Shown: positions 8,210 to 14,228 of the stretch, piece by piece
Layout of the letters: each line of letters starts with the position of its first letter
How positions within the stretch are numbered: the first letter of the stretch is position 1
NCBI GenBank assembly: GCA_025922875.1
Contig: JAICGZ010000018.1
Coordinates: 1 to 40,024, forward strand
Reading direction: 5' to 3'
DNA length: 40,024 nucleotides
DNA from: Pyrinomonadaceae bacterium
Lineage (GTDB): Bacteria; Acidobacteriota; Blastocatellia; Pyrinomonadales; Pyrinomonadaceae
Notes under the pieces: generated by a model
What the model was told of the DNA's origin: nothing
What the model saw: only the letters and a program-made list of their open reading frames with translations
Database searches by the model: none
Position numbers and translations under genes: made by a program

Positions 8210-8926
8210 TCATACGATCCAGCCCCTGCTCTGGTATTCCATGTAAGTCGCAGTGGCCTGGGCCACTTCACGGCCAAAGTATCTCTCGACGACTCGCAAC
8301 GCGAGATCAATCCCGGAAGACAGACCGCCCGCAGTTGAGATCTTTTCTTCCTCGACAAAGCGCAGTCCTCGTTTGAGCTTCACATCGGGAAACGTCTGCG
8401 CAAAACGATCGAAAAAGTCGTGATGTGTGGTTGCCGTCTTGCCGGCCAGAAGACCAGCCCTGCCAAGTTGGAAAGCGCCGGTGCAAACGGACATTATCAC
8501 GTCAGCTGAGGTAAACATTTTGCGGAGCCACGCGTGCAGCGCCTCAGATCCTCTCTGCGCCGGGACTACGACGACCTTTGGTTGCGGCGCCGTATCGAAC
8601 GTGTAGTCGGGTACGAGCTTGAGCCCGCCTGAGCCCCTTATCGTCTCGATTTTGTCTGCCACGGTAAACAACTGAAACGGCATCTGCTCGTCCATGTTTT
8701 TGCCGCGCTCTCTGACGTGGACGTCCTGAAACACTTCCCAGGGACCGGCGAAGTCGATCACCGTCGCCCCCTCAGAGATAGCGAAAGCGACGGGAATTTT
8801 TCCTTTCGCCGGCGGCGTGAGCCTCGCGGCTGATAAGAAGTTGCCCGCAAGCACGTTAGGTAGAGACCCGCTGGCCACCACGATTCCGAAAGTGGCGCTT
8901 TGATTGATGAATTCTCTTCTCTTCAT
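8210..8926 (-). CDS. Exported DJ-1/PfpI family protein
   Basis: 238 residues from the ATG at 8926, preceded by AGGAGG with 5-nt spacing. An in-frame GTG at 8932 is part of the SD itself. The N-terminus (MKRREFINQSATFG then a hydrophobic stretch) is a twin-arginine export signal. The rest (about 43-235) is a class-I glutamine-amidotransferase-like DJ-1/PfpI fold: FAGPWEVF, the nucleophile-elbow Cys148 (SVCTGAF) and TATTHH. The architecture resembles the N-terminal domain of GlxA-type regulators and isonitrile hydratases, without a DNA-binding domain. Substrate unknown. It is translationally coupled to the LytS-type kinase, so it may serve the same response; that is inference. Confidence 0.85.
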   Translation of the reverse strand: MKRREFINQSATFGIVVASGSLPNVLAGNFLSAARLTPPAKGKIPVAFAISEGATVIDFAGPWEVFQDVHVRERGKNMDEQMPFQLFTVADKIETIRGSGGLKLVPDYTFDTAPQPKVVVVPAQRGSEALHAWLRKMFTSADVIMSVCTGAFQLGRAGLLAGKTATTHHDFFDRFAQTFPDVKLKRGLRFVEEEKISTAGGLSSGIDLALRVVERYFGREVAQATATYMEYQSRGWIV

Positions 8927-9009
8927 ATTCACCTCCTAATGCGGGCAGTCTAATGCGGATCGCCTGTGTGGGTTTTTACTTTGACGTGAACTGCCGTTTT
9001 GGTGTGATG

Positions 9010-9029
9010 AATCTGCGTAATCTGTGGAT
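9010..9029. repeat. Half-element of the ACAGATTACGCAGATT family
   Basis: AATCTGCGTAATCTGTGGAT is one arm of the CACGGAT/ACAGATT family. It directly follows, and overlaps by one base, the TGA of the E1-fusion gene (9031-9029), at the end of the cysteine operon. Confidence 0.7.
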
Positions 9030-10483
9030 CAATACTTGGGAACGCGCGGATCGACGTCTTCCGACCACGCTGTGATTCCACCCTTGAGGTTGATCAATCG
9101 TCCCTGAAAGCCCGCGCGTTTCAACGCCTCGATCGCTTTCGCGCTGCGCACACCGCCCTTGCAGTGAACGATTGCTTCGACTTCCGGATCGATCTCGTTC
9201 ATACGAGTCACGACCTGACCCAACGGAATCAACTTCGTCCCCGGAATCTTCGCGATCTCAAACTCATGCGGCTCACGAACGTCGACAATCTGAATCCGAT
9301 CTCCACGCAAGCGACGCGCGTTGAGCTCAGTCGCCGAGATCTCATCGAGCTTCGACTCAGGTTGAGGCGCCTGGTGCGGCGCCACGCCGCAGAATTCCTC
9401 GTAGTCAATCAACTCTTTGATCGTCGGCTGCTCACCGCAAACAGGACACTTCGGATCTTTCCGCAGTTTGAACTCCCGAAACTTCATGGTCCACGCGTCG
9501 AAGAGCAGCAGACGATTAATCATCAAGTCTTCGGCGCCGAGAATAATCTTGATCGTCTCGTTCGCCTGGATCGCGCCGACGATTCCCGGCAACACGCCGA
9601 GCACGCCGCCCTCTGCGCACGAAGGCACCAATCCCGGCGGGGGCGGCTCAGGATAGAGACAGCGATAGCAGGCGCCCTTCTCGGCCCAGAAGAGACTCGC
9701 CTGTCCTTCAAACCTGAATATCGAGCCGTAAACGTTCGGCTTACCACTCAGCACGCACGCGTCGTTGACCAGATACCGCGTGGGAAAGTTGTCGGTGCCG
9801 TCAACTACGATGTCGTAATTGCGAAAGAGTCGCATGGCATTCTGGCTCGTCAGTCGCGCTTCATGAGTTTCAATCTCGATGTGCGGATTGATGTCGCGCA
9901 AACGATCGCGCGCGGACTCAATCTTTCGCCTGCCGAGATCTTTCGTGCCGTGAATGATCTGGCGCTGGAGATTCGACTCTTCGACGACGTCGAAATCAAC
10001 TATGCCGATCCGGCCCACACCGGCCGCGGCAAGATACATTCCCAACGGCGCTCCGAGTCCGCCGGTACCGATCATCAACACGCTCGCGGCCTTCAAACGC
10101 CGCTGCCCCTGCATGCCGACCTCCGGCATGATGAGGTGCCGGCTATAACGCAGGATCTCTTCGTTCGAGAGTTCCGGCAAAGCTTCTTTCACATCCGACT
10201 CGATCGCGGAGCCACCGGCAATCGATGGGACAATCATGATCGTGTCGCCGTCCTTCACTGGCGTGTCGGGTCCGGAAGCGTGGCGTATGTCTTCGTCATT
10301 TAGATAAACATTGACGAAGTTGCGCAGCACGTTTTGATCGTTGTAGAGATGGCGACGCAGTGCGGCGTGAGTTGAAGTGAGCGAATCGAGCGCCTCGCCG
10401 GCTGTCTTTGCCTCGACGACGATCTGCGATTGCCCGCCTGCAAACTGTCTGAGCGGCGCTGGTATTGAGATTGTTACTGGCAT
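9029..10483 (-). CDS. CysO-like sulfur carrier / MoeB-ThiF E1 / rhodanese fusion
   Basis: 484 residues in three modules. Residues 1-91 are a ubiquitin-like sulfur carrier (VTISIPAPLRQFAGGQ, FVNVYLNDEDIR, DGDTIMIVPSIAGG) that looks closer to mycobacterial CysO than to MoaD; its di-glycine is Gly90-Gly91. Residues about 106-360 are an E1-like adenylyltransferase: GTGGLGAP nucleotide loop (139-146), NLQRQ, zinc ligands Cys272/Cys275 (CYRC) and Cys346/Cys349 (CPVC), and probable catalytic Cys289 (PSCAEGGVLG). Residues about 378-484 are a rhodanese domain with Cys441 (HCKGGVRSA). E1 plus rhodanese is the MoeZ/MOCS3 layout, which makes carrier thiocarboxylates. It is the last gene of the cysteine operon, 16 nt after the JAMM gene. 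The carrier must be cut after Gly91 before it can be activated, unless the fused form acts in an unexpected way. A role in molybdopterin or thiamine synthesis is possible but less supported by context. Confidence 0.92.
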   Translation of the reverse strand: MPVTISIPAPLRQFAGGQSQIVVEAKTAGEALDSLTSTHAALRRHLYNDQNVLRNFVNVYLNDEDIRHASGPDTPVKDGDTIMIVPSIAGGSAIESDVKEALPELSNEEILRYSRHLIMPEVGMQGQRRLKAASVLMIGTGGLGAPLGMYLAAAGVGRIGIVDFDVVEESNLQRQIIHGTKDLGRRKIESARDRLRDINPHIEIETHEARLTSQNAMRLFRNYDIVVDGTDNFPTRYLVNDACVLSGKPNVYGSIFRFEGQASLFWAEKGACYRCLYPEPPPPGLVPSCAEGGVLGVLPGIVGAIQANETIKIILGAEDLMINRLLLFDAWTMKFREFKLRKDPKCPVCGEQPTIKELIDYEEFCGVAPHQAPQPESKLDEISATELNARRLRGDRIQIVDVREPHEFEIAKIPGTKLIPLGQVVTRMNEIDPEVEAIVHCKGGVRSAKAIEALKRAGFQGRLINLKGGITAWSEDVDPRVPKY

Positions 10484-10499
10484 GTTAGACCTCTATCAC

Positions 10500-10928
10500 T
10501 TAAATAGGACCTATTCTTAATTCCTCTTGATTAAACTTCGACCGATCCGGCTCCTGCTCCCACGAAAACAGATCCTTCGCCTGATCAGCGACCGTCGAGA
10601 CGATAATGTACGAGTAAGTGGGCCACGCGTGCTCGAGATCGTATTGCGAAGGCACTGCCGGCGAGTCAGGATGGGAATGATAAAACCCGACTACTTCCAA
10701 ATCCTTCTCCCTGGCGTATCGTTCACCGCGCATCAGTTCATGTGGCTCGATTAAAAATCGGTTTCGCTTCGCGCTCTCCTCGCGCGCATTCGAAATCGGA
10801 TACGTCTCTTTAACGACCTTGCCATCCGCTTCGTAACGACCAAGCAACAGCCCGCAACATTCGTACGGATAGTCACGCACGCCATGTTCGCGAATCTCCG
10901 CCAACTGTTTTTGATCGATCTTGATCAC
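10500..10928 (-). CDS. mec: JAMM/MPN+ metalloprotease, Mec-like
   Basis: 142 residues from a GTG at 10928. The full JAMM motif is present: Glu23 (YECCGLLLG), His84 and His86 (HSHPD), Ser94 and Asp97, with the H-x-H-x10-D spacing of zinc-dependent isopeptidases. In mycobacteria Mec removes the cysteine that CysM attaches to the C-terminus of CysO. Here the gene lies between a PLP transsulfuration gene (4-nt gap) and the carrier-E1 fusion (16-nt gap), the context expected for that role. It could also process the fused carrier at its di-glycine (inference). The last codons (RIGPI, stop) are written in a TAGGTCCTATT repeat motif (10504-10514). Confidence 0.9.
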   Translation of the reverse strand: MIKIDQKQLAEIREHGVRDYPYECCGLLLGRYEADGKVVKETYPISNAREESAKRNRFLIEPHELMRGERYAREKDLEVVGFYHSHPDSPAVPSQYDLEHAWPTYSYIIVSTVADQAKDLFSWEQEPDRSKFNQEELRIGPI

Positions 10929-10932
10929 CCGT

Positions 10933-12069
10933 CTAATCCGTGGTTAATGCCTGTTCGACGTCTGCAATGATGTCGTCGATTTTCTCAATACCGACCGAGA
11001 TACGCACGAGTCCATCGACAATTCCCAATTCCTGTCTTCTCGCCGGCGTCAGATCGCGGTGCGAAGCCGTCGCGGGATGCAACACACTCGTGAAAACGTC
11101 GCCGAGGCTTGTCGACAGCACACACAACTTCAACGCGTCCATAAAACCAAACGCGGCTTCACGCGTACTGTCACGTAGTTCGATCGAAACGAGCGCGCCC
11201 AGCCCCGGATAATGAACACGAGCGACACGCGGATGTTCCTTCAGGTAGTTGGCGAGCGCTCGTGCATTCTCACACTGACGGTCCATACGCACGGCCAGCG
11301 TCTTCAAACCGCGCAGAATCTCGTGCGCTTCCCAAACACCGAGCACGCCGCCAACGAGTTTCATCACGGTAACCAGCGCCATGCTGTCCATTTCGTCGCG
11401 AGAGATCACCAGACCACCCATCGCATCGGCATGGCCGCCCAGGTACTTCGTAGCGCTATGGACCACCATATCGGCGCCGAGCGTTAAAGGTTGGCGAAGA
11501 TAAGGTGTTGCGAAGGTGTTATCGACAATCAAACGCGCACCATTCTCGCGCGCGATCTCGACACAGCTTTTGATGTCACAAACCTTGAGCAGTGGATTTG
11601 AAATCGTTTCGACGATGATGACCTGCGGCTTGATCTCGCGCGCTTTTTCGCGCACCGTCGCCAGGTCAGCGAAGTCGATATTGACCGTCTTCACGCCAAA
11701 CGAAGTAAAGACATTGTTCAGCAGGCTCGTCGTAGCGCCGTAGAGGTCTTGTGAAGCGAGCACAGTTGAACCGGATTTCAAATCACATGCGATGAGCGCG
11801 GCGTGAATGGCGGCCATGCCCGTAGCGTACGCGCACGCGGTCGCGCCTTCTTCAACCTCACGCACCGCCTCCTCGAGTGCCGCGATAGTCGGATTGCCGT
11901 AGCGCGTGTAAACGAACCCCTGCTTCTCGCCGCCAAAGACCTGATCGATCTCCTGCATCGAGTCGTAGGTAAACGTCGCGCTGGCGTAGATTGGAGTCGA
12001 GACAGGCATGGCATCCGGCAGCGCTCGTCTTTCACCGCCGTGCACGAGTTTGGTTGATATGTCGGTCAT
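10933..12069 (-). CDS. Cystathionine gamma-synthase/lyase-family PLP enzyme (short form)
   Basis: 378 residues of the Cys/Met-metabolism PLP family. Recognisable pieces are TKLVHGGE, the active-site YTRYGNPT, ATGMAAIHAAL, VDNTFATPYLRQP and the PLP Lys in HSATKYLGGHAD, followed by SLGDVFTSVLHPATASH and VRISVGIE. It interconverts cysteine, homocysteine and cystathionine, or sulfhydrylates an activated homoserine; the exact reaction cannot be read from the motifs. Family members normally have about 15-20 residues (PSHPQHELAKRQ-like) between HYPGL and the following G-x-L/V-S-F/I-E strand. Here HYPGL runs straight into GALVSIEL, an in-frame deletion. The gene follows cysM and precedes mec in the operon. 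Its final LTTD codons and TAG fall in a repeat remnant. Confidence 0.88.
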   Translation of the reverse strand: MTDISTKLVHGGERRALPDAMPVSTPIYASATFTYDSMQEIDQVFGGEKQGFVYTRYGNPTIAALEEAVREVEEGATACAYATGMAAIHAALIACDLKSGSTVLASQDLYGATTSLLNNVFTSFGVKTVNIDFADLATVREKAREIKPQVIIVETISNPLLKVCDIKSCVEIARENGARLIVDNTFATPYLRQPLTLGADMVVHSATKYLGGHADAMGGLVISRDEMDSMALVTVMKLVGGVLGVWEAHEILRGLKTLAVRMDRQCENARALANYLKEHPRVARVHYPGLGALVSIELRDSTREAAFGFMDALKLCVLSTSLGDVFTSVLHPATASHRDLTPARRQELGIVDGLVRISVGIEKIDDIIADVEQALTTD

Positions 12070-12084
12070 TGGTCCTCAAAAGGA

Positions 12085-12159
12085 TTTCCTCGCAAAGGCG
12101 CAAAGGCGCAAAGGAAACCCTTGCTCTTATCTTTGCGCCTTTGCGCCTTTGCGAGGAAA
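12085..12159. repeat. Palindromic repeat, GCGCAAAGGCGCAAAGG family, inside the cysteine operon
   Basis: The arms 12085-12113 and 12131-12159 are perfect 29-nt reverse complements with a 17-nt spacer. Each contains three GCAAAGGC-type units. It fills the gap between cysM and the transsulfuration gene, so it would be a very stable hairpin in the operon mRNA and might lower downstream expression or protect the upstream message. Confidence 0.95.
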
Positions 12160-12161
12160 CC

Positions 12162-13094
12162 TCATGTGTCACTCAAATATCGCTCGCCGCCATCGCAAAG
12201 CACCGTCACTACCACGGCCGGCCTCGCCAGTGAAACAGCGAGCCTCCAGGCAGCGACAACGTTGGCTCCCGAGCTGGGGCCAACCAGTAATCCTTCTTCA
12301 CGGGCTAATCTGCTTGTCATTAATAACGCATCTTCGGTCGCAACTTCCAGCGTCTCCGCGACCAGCGACTGATCGAAGATACCCGGCGTGATGGCGGTAG
12401 CCATGTGTTTCAGACCTTCAAGGCCGTGTAAAGGCGACTCTGGTTGAACCGCCACAGCTTTCAAGACCGGGTTGAGTTCTCGCAAACGCCTGACGACGCC
12501 GACAAACGTACCGGAGGTTCCCAGGCCGGCTACGAAATGCGTGACTTGACCGCCAGTCTGTTCCCAGATCTCGTTGGCAGTCGTTTCATAGTGAGCCAGC
12601 CAGTTAGCGTCGTTATTGTATTGATCTGGATAGAAATATTTTAGCGGGTCCCCCGCGAATATTTCACGAGCGATTAACTGCGCGCCGTCAGTCGAAAGCA
12701 TCGGATCGGTTTCGACGATCTCAACTCCATAAGCTTTAAGAATTCGCTTGCGGGCTGCACTGGCGTTTTGTGGCAGGCAAACTTTGACGCGGTAACCGCG
12801 CGACGCTCCGATCATTGCATACGCAATACCGGTGTTTCCGCTCGTCGCGTCGAGAATCGTCATTCCGGGTCTGAGCCTGCCGCTTCGTTCGCCTTCGAGA
12901 ATCATCGAGAGCGCCGCGCGATCCTTAACTGACCCGCCCGGATTGAGATGCTCCGCTTTTGCAAAAACCTGAACTCCCTGTTCCAAAGCCGCATCGAGCA
13001 ATCTCAGTCGCAGCAACGGCGTGTAACCGATGTTTGCTTCGACAGTGCCCGGTGCAACACCAACGCTGAGATCTTCCAAAACGTCCAGATGCAT
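12162..13094 (-). CDS. cysM: Cysteine synthase, CysM-like (PLP-dependent)
   Basis: 310 residues of the beta-family PLP enzymes that make cysteine from an activated serine. Visible motifs: the PLP Lys in NPGGSVKDRAA (about residue 57), SGNTGIAYA substrate loop, GTSGTFVG phosphate cradle, and GPSSGAN. The region QPESPLHGLEGLKHM aligns with the stretch of mycobacterial CysM that reads the phosphoserine or acetylserine donor; a Lys stands where I recall an Arg in CysM. The neighbours (Mec, CysO-like carrier) suggest a protein thiocarboxylate as sulfur donor rather than free sulfide. ATG 13094 has GGAG 7 nt upstream, and the ribosome site lies just 3' of an intrinsic terminator and a poly-Cys leader ORF. 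Confidence 0.9.
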   Translation of the reverse strand: MHLDVLEDLSVGVAPGTVEANIGYTPLLRLRLLDAALEQGVQVFAKAEHLNPGGSVKDRAALSMILEGERSGRLRPGMTILDATSGNTGIAYAMIGASRGYRVKVCLPQNASAARKRILKAYGVEIVETDPMLSTDGAQLIAREIFAGDPLKYFYPDQYNNDANWLAHYETTANEIWEQTGGQVTHFVAGLGTSGTFVGVVRRLRELNPVLKAVAVQPESPLHGLEGLKHMATAITPGIFDQSLVAETLEVATEDALLMTSRLAREEGLLVGPSSGANVVAAWRLAVSLARPAVVVTVLCDGGERYLSDT

Positions 13095-13108
13095 AATCGA
13101 ACTCCAAT

Positions 13109-13147
13109 AAAAAACCGGTCGCCACTTTCGAAAAGTGCGACCGGTTT
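13109..13147 (-). terminator. Intrinsic terminator in the cysM leader (attenuator)
   Basis: On the minus strand AAACCGGTCGC (13147-13137) pairs with GCGACCGGTTT (13122-13112). A single bulge and five further base pairs close a 3-nt loop, and six T residues end the structure (13114-13109). It lies between the leader stop (13177) and the cysM SD (13105-13102), so transcription ending here would prevent cysM expression. The 5' arm contains CGGTCGC, the exact complement of GCGACCG at 13215-13209 in the leader ORF. Confidence 0.9.
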
Positions 13148-13176
13148 CGCCGTCAAAATTGCTGGTCAGTTGAGAG

Positions 13177-13266
13177 TTAACTACTCATCCTGCCTGCACA
13201 CGGCCTCTCGGTCGCGCTGCAATAGCAGCACTGACAACAGAGACAACATGCGCAAGCCTTCAACAT
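13177..13266 (-). CDS. Poly-cysteine leader peptide of the cysM operon
   Basis: A 29-codon ORF (ATG 13266, TAA 13179-13177) with nine Cys codons, eight of them in codons 5-16 (ACACCLCCQCCYC from codon 4). The remainder (SATERPCAGRMSS) is unremarkable. It lies between a strong promoter and an intrinsic terminator, directly upstream of a cysteine synthase. That is the arrangement of ribosome-mediated amino-acid attenuators (trp, his and leu leaders), and of the poly-Cys leader ORFs reported in mycobacteria. Codons 18-20 (GCGACCGAG) can pair with the terminator 5' arm. No SD is present; the predicted transcript starts about 3 nt before the ATG. The peptide itself is probably without function. 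An in-frame start at 13392 lies inside the divergent gene and upstream of the promoter. Confidence 0.88.
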   Translation of the reverse strand: MLKACACCLCCQCCYCSATERPCAGRMSS

Positions 13267-13275
13267 GACTGCAAA

Positions 13276-13304
13276 ACTATAGGCCCGCGAGAATTTGCTG
13301 TCAA
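13276..13304 (-). promoter_or_regulatory. Promoter of the cysteine operon
   Basis: On the minus strand TTGACA (13304-13299), a spacer of exactly 17 nt and TATAGT (13281-13276) form a near-consensus housekeeping promoter. The predicted start at about 13269 (G) gives a 5' UTR of about 3 nt before the leader ATG at 13266. Confidence 0.85.
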
Positions 13305-13330
13305 GCAACAGCACTGATAGTCTGTGGCGC

Positions 13331-14221
13331 ATGTCTGACTGGCCATCAATCCCACTCGAAGAATGGAAAGATACGTGTGCGACGCTGCACATGTGGACTC
13401 AGATCGTCGGCAAAGTTCGCCTGGCGCAAACGCCGCTCGTCAACCATTACTGGAACGTGCCGCTTTACGTCTCGGCGCGCGGGTTGACAACGACCGCGAT
13501 GCCTCATGGCGACATCTTCTTCGAAATGGAGTTTGACTTCATCGATCACAATCTCGTGATCACGAGCAGCAATGGAGCGACTGCGACAGTTTCTCTGCAA
13601 CCGAAATCCGTAGCTACGTTTTATCGCGAGACGATGAACGCGCTAAGTGGATTGGGATTGGAAGTTCACGTCTGGAAAATGCCGGTTGAGATACCGGATC
13701 CGATACCTTTCGATCAGGACGAGCAACACGCTGCTTACGATCGCGAATATGTGGACAGGCTGTGGCGCGTTCTTCGTTCCTCAGACCGCGTGCTGCAGGA
13801 GTTTCGTTCGCGTTTCATCGGGAAGTGTAGTCCCGTGCACTTTTTCTGGGGCAGCTTCGATCTCGCGGTGACACGGTTCTCAGGACGGCCTGCGCCGCCG
13901 CGACCTGATGCGGATGTGATCACACGCGAAGCGTACTCGCACGAGGTTATCAGCCATGGCTGGTGGCCGGGCCAGGGGCCACTCGGCAGGCCCGCGTTCT
14001 ATTCTTACACTGCGCCCGCACCCGAAGGGTTAAAGGACGCGAAACTCCGTCCCGAACAGGCGTTCTACAGTGATGACTTGAGTGAGTATGTGTTGTTTTA
14101 CGACGATGTGCGAACCGCACCAGATCCGGATTCCGCGTTGATGGACTTCCTTGAGAGCACTTACGAAGCCGGGGCGGATTTAGCGAAGTGGGATCGGGCT
14201 TCGTTGGAAAGGTCGTATTAG
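13331..14221 (+). CDS. DUF5996 family protein
   Basis: 296 residues from ATG 13331. The sequence (WKDTCATLHMWTQIVGKVRL, then HYWNVPLYVSARGLTT and FFWGSFDLAVTRFSGR) is what I recognise as DUF5996, a family of unknown function common in soil bacteria. There is no signal peptide or membrane segment, so it is probably cytoplasmic. Conserved Trp/His-rich patches (HGWWPGQG, HFFWGSFD) hint at a small-molecule or metal site. The frame is open to a TTG at 13295, but those codons are not family-like. There is no SD; GATAGT lies 9 nt before the ATG, so it may be nearly leaderless and share the divergent control region with the cysteine operon. Confidence 0.8.
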   Translation: MSDWPSIPLEEWKDTCATLHMWTQIVGKVRLAQTPLVNHYWNVPLYVSARGLTTTAMPHGDIFFEMEFDFIDHNLVITSSNGATATVSLQPKSVATFYRETMNALSGLGLEVHVWKMPVEIPDPIPFDQDEQHAAYDREYVDRLWRVLRSSDRVLQEFRSRFIGKCSPVHFFWGSFDLAVTRFSGRPAPPRPDADVITREAYSHEVISHGWWPGQGPLGRPAFYSYTAPAPEGLKDAKLRPEQAFYSDDLSEYVLFYDDVRTAPDPDSALMDFLESTYEAGADLAKWDRASLERSY

Positions 14222-14228
14222 ATCGTAT

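Noticed and set aside
9164..10303. Long plus-strand ORF (379 codons) opposite the E1 fusion
   Set aside because: It is antisense to a gene with full ThiF/rhodanese motifs; its translation has no recognisable domain and is rich in Arg/His/Leu, as expected of a shadow frame.
13095..13270. SAM riboswitch or T-box upstream of the cysteine operon
   Set aside because: There is no T-box consensus or SAM-aptamer pattern, and the leader is too short. The poly-Cys ORF explains the terminator better.
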